The translations under genes and the position numbers were made by a program. Source: Histoplasma ohiense (lineage: Eukaryota; Ascomycota; Eurotiomycetes; Onygenales; Ajellomycetaceae). From it: a stretch of 64,000 nucleotides of DNA. The notes beneath the pieces are model-generated. The model had not been told where the DNA came from. It was given only the letters and a program-made list of their open reading frames with translations, and searched no databases. Of the stretch, positions 25,029-35,345 are shown piece after piece. The stretch lies in assembly GCA_017607445.1 (NCBI GenBank), contig JAEVHH010000001.1, positions 2,542,001 through 2,606,000 on the forward strand, read 5' to 3'. Every line of letters begins with the position of its first letter. Position 1 is the first letter of the stretch.

Positions 25029-26243
25029 ATGGTTGAATACATTCCACCCCCTGATCCTCGAACCCTCATTCCTCCTCTCCTCGCCTGCATTGCTACTGCG
25101 TTTAGCTCTCCCAAGCCTCCTCCCGCGCTCCTGCCATTGATTTCTCCAATCCTTCGCCAGCGCGTACAGATCCTCAGCTCTGTTTCACAGTCGCCGTCGG
25201 ATTCATGGCTACGATTATTATGTTGGGATGCTGGGAAAGCGGAACGGTTGCAGAACATCGTTGAGGGTGCCACATTTGAGCCACATCCCGTTTCTGGGGA
25301 AATTGAGATACCCGATGACGTCCCGATTACGTATAAGCGGTTAGACACGGAAACTCTTCGATCGCACCTCCCTATCCCCGACTTTAATCTTTCGGCGTTG
25401 TATGTCTGGTGCCCTGTAGATATAGAAGGCAGCGGACCAGGTTGGAGGGTTGCAGAGGTATTGCCAGGAGATGCTCTGCAGGAGGAAGCAGGCAGCTGGT
25501 CGGGATCTATTGGAGAAGCTGATGAATATCGGCAAGTGAAACTTCTACGGGACGCATTACAAGAAGCAGAGGATAATGAATCTCATAAGGTGTCCTCGAA
25601 AATTTCCCAAGGTCATGTGGTGGAACCGGAGAATGAAAAGGAAGATGAGGATGATGATGACGGTTACTGGGCGCAATATGACAATACCCCAGGAAAGACA
25701 CCGTTAAAACGATCTCCCGCACCAATCCAGTCTCAATACAATGGCCTTGGTCTAGGTCCATACCCAACTTCCTCGGATTCTTACTTCGCCAGATACAACA
25801 GAGTGCAACCAGCGTTAGACAACGATGACCCGGCCGTTGACCGAAGTGAGCTAGGACAGTCGACATTGAACGGTGATACCATTGCTTCTATCCTCCAACA
25901 GCAGTCAGAGGTGGTGCTGTCAGAAGCCCCAACTGGTGCCGCACTGTACGATGACGGCAAAGAAGACTATGACTCTCTCGCGAGGTCCCACGTTCTTTTG
26001 AGCCACCCGAGGCCTTCTTCAGCATCTTCCTCTGGCGGCTCGGAAACAGTCAGCAAACTAGAAAAGACGGCGGAAAGCCAGTCTCTTTCTGAGATGGGAG
26101 TGAAGCAACACATCTCCTCGAACATAAAGAGTCTCTTTAGGTTGGCGAGGGCGACCGGGTTGTCCAGAGCGGAGTTTGAATCGATCGTTAGGAGGGAATT
26201 GGACTGCCTCGCTTTGACAGATGTGGATAACTATGATGAGTGA
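25029..26243 (+). CDS. Conserved fungal protein of unknown function
   Basis: A single uninterrupted exon of 405 codons (404 residues) starting at the first in-frame ATG. The N-terminal 120 residues are ordered and proline/leucine-rich (YIPPPDPRTLIPPLLACIA and LPLISPILRQRVQILSSV), followed by RLLCWDAGKAERLQNIVEG, and then ALYVWCPVDIEGSGPGWRV. The middle is acidic and disordered with the run EKEDEDDDDGYWAQYDNTPG. The last 50 residues form a predicted helix (SNIKSLFRLARATGLSRAEF). I recall similar proteins of unknown role in other Eurotiomycetes but cannot name a domain. No signal peptide or membrane segment is seen. Confidence 0.75.
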   Translation: MVEYIPPPDPRTLIPPLLACIATAFSSPKPPPALLPLISPILRQRVQILSSVSQSPSDSWLRLLCWDAGKAERLQNIVEGATFEPHPVSGEIEIPDDVPITYKRLDTETLRSHLPIPDFNLSALYVWCPVDIEGSGPGWRVAEVLPGDALQEEAGSWSGSIGEADEYRQVKLLRDALQEAEDNESHKVSSKISQGHVVEPENEKEDEDDDDGYWAQYDNTPGKTPLKRSPAPIQSQYNGLGLGPYPTSSDSYFARYNRVQPALDNDDPAVDRSELGQSTLNGDTIASILQQQSEVVLSEAPTGAALYDDGKEDYDSLARSHVLLSHPRPSSASSSGGSETVSKLEKTAESQSLSEMGVKQHISSNIKSLFRLARATGLSRAEFESIVRRELDCLALTDVDNYDE

Positions 26244-26912
26244 ACGGGGCGTTCATTTTAGGAAGTTTTCGTATCTTGCGCGTCTTTCATTGCGGATAGC
26301 GTTCTGTACGCATTCATATCATATCATATACTATCTGCGGAGTTCAAATGTAAATACGTCACTAGTTGGATATTTTGTCTTGATTGTGCGTGTTTTGGAG
26401 CCGACTGTAACTTAACAGCATGTATAACTAACTATATGTTTAGCGAGATAGAAACTCAAATCAATACCTATCAATAGCAATTATACATTGCAAATATACT
26501 CAATATTCTATGCTGTAACTAAATCATAGCTTTGATAGTTAATGGACAACTTCTTTGTCATTATTGTAGGCTCCAGACTCGGCTACACCTCCAAACCAGG
26601 CTCCTTTGAGTTAGAACCCAAACCAACCATACAACCTTTGGCTACCTTCATCAAGTCAAACTTAAGCCAGTCCTCCTTTTCATCCAAGCAGCTCTTCCAC
26701 CCGAACCAGCATTCTTTTGCTTTTCATGTCTTCTCGACGCTCATTTACCATGCCAATTAATTAATTCCCTTTATTCTGTAGGTTGGCACATCACCCTCTG
26801 TCTTGCCTTGCTCTCCTTTCTATATATGCCAGGAATTTTGTATGCTAACGTGTCTTCTTGTGATTCCAGCTGCATACCTATCCTCTGACACCCTTTCTTC
26901 TGTGGATAAGCC
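26244..26912. other. Intergenic region upstream of PMT4
   Basis: AT-rich 3' flank of the preceding gene, then the PMT4 leader. No gene seen. Confidence 0.45.
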
Positions 26913-29488
26913 ATGTCCTCTCCACCCCCAAACCTCCGACAGCGAGGGGGGAAGAAAAATGTCGCCGTCAAAGAACCACAAACAATTTCTCCCTCACTCA
27001 AATTGAGCCCACATAAGAAGGCCGTTGCAAAACCCGCCGGACAGTGGGATTATAAGGCCGCTTTGGTGATATTGACGCTGTTAGCGTTCGCAACACGTTT
27101 TGCCAGTATAAGCTACCCTGACGAAGTTGTGTTTGATGAGGTCCATTTCGGGAAGGTCAGTTGGTGTTTTCAATTACACTTCCATGTGTGGCAGACACTG
27201 CAGAAAAATGCCGCTATAAGCTCAATTGGGTAGAAATGAGACCAAATAGCTGATATATCTTGTTTTGAAACTAAATAAGTTTGCTTCGCATTACCTTCGA
27301 CGCACCTATTTCTTCGATGTTCACCCACCGTTTGGCAAGCTTCTCCTTGCTCTTATGGGTTGGCTTGTGGGATTCGACGGCCACTTTCTGTTCGAGAATA
27401 TTGGAGATTCATACATCGAAAACAGAGTCCCGTATGTTGCCCTCCGGGCCATGCCCGCGATCCAAGGCGCTTTGACGATCCCTGTGATCTTCCTAATTAT
27501 GTGGGAGTCTGGCTACTCCCTCCCAGCCTGTATCCTCTCTGCGGGACTGGCCCTGTTCGACAATGCGCACGTTGCTGAAGATAGACTGATCCTTCTCGAC
27601 GCAACCCTGGTGCTCACCATGGCACTGAGCATCCTCTGTTACGTTCGGTTTTACAAATTCAGACACGAGCCATTTAGTCGCAAGTGGTGGAAATGGCTGC
27701 TTTTGACTGGTGTCTCGCTGAGTTGTGTTATTTCAACTAAATACGTGGGCACGTTTACGTTTGTCACTGTTGGTGCCGCCGTTGCCATCGATTTGTGGGA
27801 TCTTCTTGATGTGAATCGCCCTGGAGGCGTTATTCCCTTAACTCAATTCGCCAAGCATTTCGCTGCTCGAGCTCTCGCCTTGATCGTCGTGCCATTTTTC
27901 TTTTATCTGTTCTGGTTCCAGGTTCACTTTGCTATTCTCAACAAGTCAGGTCCAGGCGACGCCTTTATGTCCCCGGAATTTCAACAGACTCTCAGTGATA
28001 ATCCAATGAACGTGAACTCGTTTGGGATCCATTATTACGATCATATAACTATACGACACAAGGATACCAAGACATATCTACATAGCCATCCAGATCGCTA
28101 CCCGTTACGTTATGACGACGGTCGTGTCTCCAGCCAGGGTCAGCAAGTTACTGGCTACCCTTACAACGACACCAACAACCACTGGGAGATACTTCCGGCC
28201 ACTCCATTCGATGATAACGATCGCCTTGGGCACGTTGTTAAAAATGGTGACATTATCCAACTTCACCATGTGGGGACAGATACTATTCTGCTAACGCACG
28301 ACGTGGCCTCCCCGTATTATCCCACAAACCAGGAGTTCACCACCGTTTCCCATGAGCTGGCAAATGGCGAGCGCCACAACGATACCCTCTTTGAGATCAA
28401 GATCGAGAAAGGAGGATCAGAGCAAGAGTTCAATACCATGTCTAGTCATTTCAAGCTTATCCATGTGCCCACTAAGGTTGCCATGTGGACCCATACCAAG
28501 CCCTTACCTGAGTGGGGATTTAAGCAAGCTGAAATCAACGGGAATAAAAATGCGCAGCAGTCCAGTAACATCTGGTTTGCGGAGGATATCCCGTCTCTAG
28601 ACCCGGACAGTGAGCGGCTGAAAAAAGAGCCCCGCCCGATCAAACAACTTCCTTTCCTTGTCAAGTACTTAGAACTACAACGGGCAATGTTCGTTCACAA
28701 CAATGCCCTAACCAGCAGCCATCCGTACGCCAGTGAACCATTCGAATGGCCCTTCCTCCTTCGTGGAGTAAGTTTCTGGACTAAGAATTCCGAGCGAGAG
28801 CAGATCTATTTCCTCGGAAACCCGATCGGCTGGTGGCTTTCAAGCGGTCTCCTCGCCGTTTTTGCCGGCATTGTCAGTGCCGATCAGCTCTCCATGCGTA
28901 GAGGGATTGATGCCCTGGAAGAAAGTAAGATATATATTAGACACCACCTCACATCCAACCAACCACTACCACAATTTTCTCTTTTTGGTTGTGTGAATTA
29001 GTTTGCTAACCACAATTTTTTTTTTAAAAAAAATTTTTATTTTAGTCTGGGGCCCCGGCACCCGCGCGCGCCTCTACAGGAGCACTGGTTTCTTCTTCCT
29101 CTGTTGGGCCGCCCACTTCCTGCCCTTCTTCCTCATGGGCCGCCAGCGTTTCCTCCACCATTACTTACCAGCCCACATCGCCTCCACCCTCGTCGCTGGC
29201 GCCGTAATCGAATTCGTCTTTAACATCGATCCAATAGTCCCGAATGACAACAACGGCTATCTGACAGCAGCTGAAACTGCCGTCACGGATCGAAAGTACC
29301 AGATCCCCAAGGGACGGTTGGGTCGGCAGAGTCTGCTGGCTCTGTGGGCAGCTGTCGGCGTGATTTTGAGCGCGACGATGTATGGGTTCTATTTCTTTGC
29401 GCCACTTACATATGGACGGCCTGGGTTAGATGTTGCGGGCGTGCTGGCGAGGCGGTGGTTGTCGTACGAGTTGCACTTTGCGAAATAA
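26913..29488 (+). CDS. PMT4: Protein O-mannosyltransferase, Pmt4 subfamily (PmtC)
   Basis: Three exons: 26913-27155, 27280-28924, 29046-29488; 776 residues, normal for Pmt4. Donors GTCAGT and GTAAGA. The enzyme moves mannose from dolichyl-phosphate mannose to Ser/Thr of membrane and secreted proteins in the ER. The first lumenal loop has the catalytic acidic motif VVFDEVHFGKFASHYL, rebuilt across intron 1, followed by TYFFDVHPPFGKLL. Further signatures are RLILLDA, FSRKWWKWLLLTG and SCVISTKYVG. A MIR domain spans about residues 327-540 (DTKTYLHSHPDRYPLRYDDG, QQVTGYPYNDTNNHWEI, DVASPYYPTNQE). SFWTKNSEREQIYFLGNPIG and the MGRQRFLHHYLPAH segment agree with Pmt4 rather than Pmt1 or Pmt2. Intron 1 has an unusual AAG acceptor; intron 2 carries a T10A8 tract. 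Confidence 0.95.
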
Positions 29489-30308
29489 AAAGGTGGAAAA
29501 ATACTTGTGTCTGTATTTTCCAGCCACGCAAGGTGGCTCGCTGGAAGCATATATAATATCTGGGCCTTGGGTTTTATTGGTGGGATCCGAGCTGCTATCT
29601 GCTACCCAAACTTAACCACCTATTGCAAATATGGAGGGTGCATCTCAAATTTCCTTTCCTTTCTTCTTCGCACTTTTGCGTTATACGTCGTGCAAGTTTG
29701 TCGAGCGCCTGATATGGCTGAAGGTTCAATGGCGGATGTTGTACGCGGTGAAATTTCTTGTTTATTTTTAAGGTTTAATAAAAAACATGTACTATCATAA
29801 GCGGAACGGCTTTTTCCTGATTTCCTTCTGCTTTTTGCCTTTTCTAGTTCTGTATCATTTTCGTTGATTCCTCCTCACAGCTCGGGTTCCTTCATGAAAC
29901 TGTTCTACCTCTTATTTTTTGTTTTTATAAGATCTAGGACCCTTAAGCAGGAAGAGAACCATTCAAGCACATATTATATCAAGAACAGATAAATGTCGAT
30001 TTCATGTTGGCTGTCGAAGTTCCTATGTTAGTGGCAGCTGAGACATGTATGTGAGGAGGACTTCACTTCACCATATTAGCAAGCTTTTCGGCGAAAGTTC
30101 CGCTGCCAAGCCTATGACGACATGGGTTGAAAGCTGCTGACAAAAGGACGGAGTACTTGCATGTACCATTCTCCAACAATTGGCTTAGCAGGGAGCAACA
30201 AAGTACATTCTCTGGGAAACTGTGGTCGGAAAGAACTCTTCTGGCACCATCTTAGAAGATCGCAGAAAGGTTGTGCCGAAAAGCTATATAACCCACCAGG
30301 GCGGGCCC
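29489..30308. other. Intergenic region between PMT4 and the pirin gene
   Basis: No supported gene. Short frames at 29507-29800 and 30161-30403 have no domain. Confidence 0.45.
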
Positions 30309-31457
30309 ATGAAGCTCCTCTTCTCCATTCTAACTTGCCTCACAGCAGTTGTCCTATTTTACTCCTTCAACGATATCAAAAGTCTAGCTTCCATTCAGGT
30401 TAATTTTCATTTCCTCCCCTTTTTGAAACGGAACGCTACTTCCACGTCGAAAACCACTCCAGAGAACATATCATTTACCCCTCCTATCGTCCTACCACCG
30501 CTAACAGACATGTCCATACCTCGCACTATCCGCCAAGCTTTCATCGCCACTGAGCAAGTAGAGGGTGCAGGTGCCCGCGTCCGCAGATCAATCGGTACCC
30601 ATAAACTGCGGAACTTCAGCCCATTCCTCCTACTCGACCACTTTACAATCGGCAGCGGCGCCGGATTCCCAGACCATCCACATCGAGGGCAGGAGACTAT
30701 CACCTACCTTCTGTCCGGAGGAGTAGATCATGAAGACTTTGCCGGACACAAGGGCACAATCGGTCCCGGCGATCTCCAGTTCATGACTGCCGGCAGGGGT
30801 ATAATGCACGCGGAAATGCCCCATGAGAATCCGGACGGGAGTCCGAACGTTGGCATGCAGCTGTGGGTTGATTTACCCGAGAAGTTGAAGATGTGTGAAC
30901 CTCGATACCGTGATCTGCGTGCGACAGAGATTCCGGTGGCGAATGTCGATGAGGGCAAGGTTTCCGTTAAGGTGATATCTGGGCAATCGCACGGTGTTGA
31001 TTCCGTGCGTGACTTGGCCTACACCCCCGTCTGGATATTCGACATCACGATACGCCCGGGAGGGAAGATTTCGCAAATGCTTCCGCGGGGGTGGAATTCA
31101 TTTGCATACACGCTGAGCGGCACTACGAGCTTTGGCGCAGCTGGCGAATCGAACCTCACTCCGGCATCTTCCCTAGCAAATCCTTCACCTGCTAAAGCTG
31201 TGGGCCCCTTCTATAACATTGTATTCGACCAGGCTGGTGATTTTGTGCAGGCTTCGAATGAAGAGGATTCGAAAGAGGACTCGCGGTTTATGCTTGTTGC
31301 TGGCCAGCCTCTCGATCAGAAAGTTGTGCAGTACGGTCCGTTTGTGCTGAATAGCAATGAGCAGGTGCAGCAGGCCATGATGGATTATCAGACCAATTCC
31401 AATGGTTTTGAAAGGGCGAAGGGATGGCGGAGTGAAATTGGGAAAAGAATGGGGTAG
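30309..31457 (+). CDS. Pirin-family protein with an N-terminal hydrophobic leader
   Basis: One exon, 382 residues from the ATG at 30309. Residues from about 68 form the bicupin pirin fold: SIGTHKLRNFSPFLLLDHF, then the metal-ligand motifs HPHRGQETITYLLSG and GIMHAEMP (two His in the first, His and Glu in the second), then GMQLWVDLP and the second cupin (YTPVWIFDITIRPGGKIS). Pirins bind iron and act as redox-sensitive transcription cofactors or quercetinase-like dioxygenases. The first 20 residues, with core LLFSILTCLTAVVLFYSF, look like a membrane anchor or targeting signal. An internal ATG at 30510 would give a plain cytosolic/nuclear pirin of 315 residues, so two forms or a mis-chosen start are both possible. 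Confidence 0.85.
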   Translation: MKLLFSILTCLTAVVLFYSFNDIKSLASIQVNFHFLPFLKRNATSTSKTTPENISFTPPIVLPPLTDMSIPRTIRQAFIATEQVEGAGARVRRSIGTHKLRNFSPFLLLDHFTIGSGAGFPDHPHRGQETITYLLSGGVDHEDFAGHKGTIGPGDLQFMTAGRGIMHAEMPHENPDGSPNVGMQLWVDLPEKLKMCEPRYRDLRATEIPVANVDEGKVSVKVISGQSHGVDSVRDLAYTPVWIFDITIRPGGKISQMLPRGWNSFAYTLSGTTSFGAAGESNLTPASSLANPSPAKAVGPFYNIVFDQAGDFVQASNEEDSKEDSRFMLVAGQPLDQKVVQYGPFVLNSNEQVQQAMMDYQTNSNGFERAKGWRSEIGKRMG

Positions 31458-32124
31458 GCGTGTTAGTATTGATTTTTATTGATCACCTCTGTATGAGTAC
31501 AAAAGCTTGTTGTTTGTGCTGGAATTTGTATATTTAGCGATACCTCCATCAATATTTTATTGAGTTTGAATTAAATCTCCGAATAAATTTATTTAAAATA
31601 TCCCCTTTTTCCCTCATGTGAGAAATAATATGGAACAATCTTCGAATAAATCAGAATGCCAAGAATTTCGGCGTCGTTTCAGAGATGACACGAAAGCTTC
31701 TATCTAACTTTGGCCACTATTCTCGAGTATCTGCAACATTTGACACTCCAACCTGCCCACAAATCTATCACTAAGAGTTTCGGCCCAGGCCAGACATTAT
31801 TCGACTGTGCTCAGCAGTGGATTGACCCCGCCAGGGAAACCAGTCGGCTATACCATGTTCATGGGCCACTGTAAACAACAACCAACATACGAAGCTAGCA
31901 ACTTTCCTAGGGGGGCGTTATGACTACCCGTAGGTCGTGAACTCAAGGGATGACCCCGATATACTGCTACTCTAGTGACTGGCTGTCGTTTCGAGATAGT
32001 ACTGATTATCTCAGCGATTTTTCGGATTAGAACCAACGTGTTCGCTGTCTTAGGAACTAGATTCTGAGCGAAAATCCTCGCGCAGTCAGAAAGTGGGGAA
32101 GAAAGAAAGAAGAGAAACGCGACC
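31458..32124. other. Intergenic region upstream of YOS9
   Basis: AT-rich pirin 3' flank and YOS9 leader. The minus-strand frame at 32204-31848 lacks any recognisable domain and is not called. Confidence 0.45.
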
Positions 32125-33757
32125 ATGTTGCGCCATTCCATATTTTCGCTCTCAAGTTTACTGGCATATGCCACCTTAAGCTTGGGACGCATGAAGACGT
32201 TCAATGTTCATGATGACATATTGGCGTTCCCGCAGGTGAGAATTATATTTATGCTCTTATTCAAGAAGAAACGAAAATGGATATACTGGCTAACTTACAT
32301 AAACTGCGTTCTTAATCTAGTTTGAAGTTCATTTCCCTCCCGAATATATCCTCGCTTCAGATGTGCAAGAGGCATTAGCACACCAACGATCATCCTCAAA
32401 ACAAAGTTCTGCGACCTCCTTGTTATCACCTCCGTCGTCACCACCCCTCGATTCCATAGTGCACCTAGAGAGATCGCGGCAACAGGCTCCATTGCAAGAT
32501 GAGAAGGAAGAAGCTGAAAAAGAGGAGCACACTCCTCCCGATGACGGGGTGGAGGGATATGAAGAAATGGTTCTCGAAGGTGCCCGATACCTTTGCTCTG
32601 TGCCCAAAGTAGCAGCGACAAATGAAATAGAAGATGCAGCTACAACCCCAGCTGAGCAAGAGAAAGAACTTGCGCGAGCTGCTGATCGCGGATTGGAATT
32701 ACTTAGTGATATGAAAGGGAGATGTATGTACTACGTTGCGGGATGGTGGTCTTATTCCTTCTGTTATATGGACCAGATCAGGCAGTTTCATGCTCTGGCG
32801 CCGGGGAATGGGGTCCCGGCTTACCCGCCTGTTGAAGACCCTGCCGCGCAGTCTTATGTCTTAGGAAGATTCCGTGGTGAGAAGCAGGGCAATAAGAGTG
32901 GAAAGGGCAGTAGAAATAGCCAGTCGTCGTCTGGCGGTGATCGAACAACCTCTACAACGGAGGTGGCAGAGCTACAGGCCAATGGTGACTCCCGTTACCT
33001 CGTGCAACGTCTGGAGGACGGAACCTTATGCGACATAACAGGCAAGAATCGAAAGATTGAAGTCCAGTTTCACTGCCACCCGCAATCGACGGATCGCATT
33101 GGGTGGATCAAGGAGGTGTCGACATGCACCTACCTGATGATCATTTATACCCCACGACTGTGTAACGATGTTGCATTCCAACCTCCAAGGGAGGATGATC
33201 CAAACCCCATCGTATGCCGGGAGATTATTGAACCGGATGCTGTTTCGGAATTCGAGGAGACAAAGGCTCTCCATAAGAAAGCACAAGATATCTTGAATCT
33301 GGGTAAGACTGACGGGGAGGATTTCGCGGTCATTGGGGGTATCGAAGTTGGTGCGATGAAGCTTGTTGGAGGGAGCGGGAAGCGGATTGAGAAGGGCAAG
33401 GTCGCATCGGCTGGAGAGGAGAGAATTGAGGTTGTCGCCAGGCGCCTGGCTGGGGAAATACATAAAATGTCCAAGGAAGAGTTGGAGAAATTCAACCTTG
33501 ACGCGGGTAAGATTGAGGAGGTGAAGAAACATCTAGAGAACATTGCGGGTGGGAAAGATTGGAAATTGGAAATTGTTGAATCGAATGGGAGATCCACACT
33601 TCGTGGTATTCTCGTTACTGAGGTTGACGAAGATGAAGATGAGGAGACAGTGGGAGATTATGGCAGAGATAGCAACAAGCAAGACGGTAGGAAGGAAGAG
33701 AGGGGTAATGAATATGAGGAGACCGGCAGCGACGAGACTTACAAGGAGGAACTATGA
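32125..33757 (+). CDS. YOS9: ER lectin Yos9 (OS-9 homologue), ERAD glycan reader
   Basis: Two exons, 32125-32235 and 32321-33757; 515 residues. Donor GTGAGA, acceptor ATCTAG. A signal peptide (RHSIFSLSSLLAYATLSLG) precedes FNVHDDILAFPQFEVHFP. The mannose-6-phosphate-receptor homology domain lies at about residues 170-318: CMYYVAGWWSYSFCYMDQIR contains the paired tryptophans and the glutamine of the sugar site, and GTLCDITGKNR, QFHCHPQSTDRIGWIKEV and STCTYLMIIYTPRLC supply the conserved Arg, Glu, Tyr and cysteines. Yos9 recognises the trimmed mannose glycan of misfolded glycoproteins and passes them to the Hrd1 ligase. A low-complexity insertion (about residues 50-120) and a long acidic tail flank the domain. 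The last residues are KEEL, a possible variant of the HDEL/KDEL retrieval signal. Confidence 0.92.
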
Positions 33758-35345
33758 CCATCGCTTTCTTGGATCTCATCTATATCCAGCCATGTCACGT
33801 GGTGATTTGTATTTCCAAGGTTATATTATCCCAACAAGCTCAGACGCTTCGCACTCTGATTGCTGTTTTAACAATGATTTGGTGATTAGTCACTTTTTAA
33901 AGAAGCTAATCTCAAATAAGTAATCAACTAACCCAAAATAGTCAAATCACATGATGTGCAATCGTCCTGCGAAGTGTCGGAAAATGCTATACCTTATGTA
34001 TGGATGAGGATAGCAAACCAACTCCATCTATAATATTCTCACATCATCTCAAAGTCAATCCATTTTTTTTTTTGAACATGGGAACAATTTGCTATTTACT
34101 TGATTTTCAATTAGATATAAAGTGACCATTTTCAACAAGAATAAGATACATCTATATTAAATATTGATTTTTTTAATATAAAAATTATATATTTATATTC
34201 TTCTTCTCTTTAGCTACAACCTAAGGTGGTTCAGACTATTGTGTAAATAATCTCCACAAGAGTATGTTCCTTCTCAGACCCTCTGGCGAGGATTGCTCTG
34301 AGCACATGACTTGTAACTAAAGTAGTTTAGTGTCATGCTGCTGCAACTGAGCCAATAGAGGGTCTGAGCTCGCTGAGATAAGCTATATATTTGGTACCCA
34401 GCCTCAATACGGAGGACACTATACATGGAGTAGAGATATGCCTTGGACTGCTTTCAGCGCCCTTCTCCTTTTCCGTAAATGCAAATTCATTCACTTCAAT
34501 GCCACGAGGATCATTCAATTCAAATTTCTTCGTGGGACAGACCATATCTCGTTCCATCTTAGCTCTAACTATCCTGCGGGAACACAGATGACAAATTATC
34601 GTACCGTATTGTAAACACTCCCGGGTCTAGCCAAGAACCGGATAAACTCCAGACCAAGGCTCTCTGTATGGCCCCTGTACCGTAACTTACACCGGCCAAC
34701 TCCTCCACATCCCTCGATTCCTCAACTTCAACCATCACTCCAACGTTAAGATTTCCTGTGAACTCTGTCTCACCGCAGCAAAACCGAAGGGAGAATCTCG
34801 AACTAGCCGGTCGCGAAGCCTCCAGTTTCCTCTTCATCTTTTCCCGGAGCACCCCCGTCTTCTCACCAGCCCCTCAAATATTCAGCTGCTTTCCCAGGCC
34901 CGAAGCTACTGCGCTTACGCAATAGCAGCGGTTTACATCCTCTTCCACCTGCATGTTTACCAAGCTTGGATAGCTACCTAGAGGGCGGTGTCTTCGTGCT
35001 GTGTTGCGTTTGCCTTGTCCGTTAACATGCGAATGGACCATTTTCCCTCTTCCTAACGATACCGTGTCGATTATTGCTATCCTTCTCCTCCCCGCCAGCG
35101 ACGACCGATAGCCCGATATCGCTATTTATCAGAATTCGCAAGCATCCAATTAATCCGTACCCACTCCCAATTTCATTTGCCCTTCTACTGCCGCAAAGTA
35201 AAAGACTATCCGGCGGATTGGAGCCGCTAGCGATTTGTTTTCCAGGCTCGCCGGCATCGGGCGAATAATCTGCTATTCAATCGAAATAAGTCGTATTAAG
35301 GAGTATATCAGCGGATAATACAAGTAGAGTCCAAGGAAAGCAACC
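33758..35345. other. Long intergenic region between YOS9 and SLA1
   Basis: About 1.6 kb. AT-rich around 34060-34210. Minus-strand frames at 34852-34565 and 34557-34333 are open but have no domain or clear splice sites. The last 500 nt are the SLA1 promoter and leader. Confidence 0.45.

Noticed and set aside
26913..29488. Assigning the mannosyltransferase to the Pmt1 or Pmt2 group
   Set aside because: VVFDEVHFGKFAS with TYFFDVHPPFGK, GPGDAFMS and the MIR segment match the Pmt4 group.
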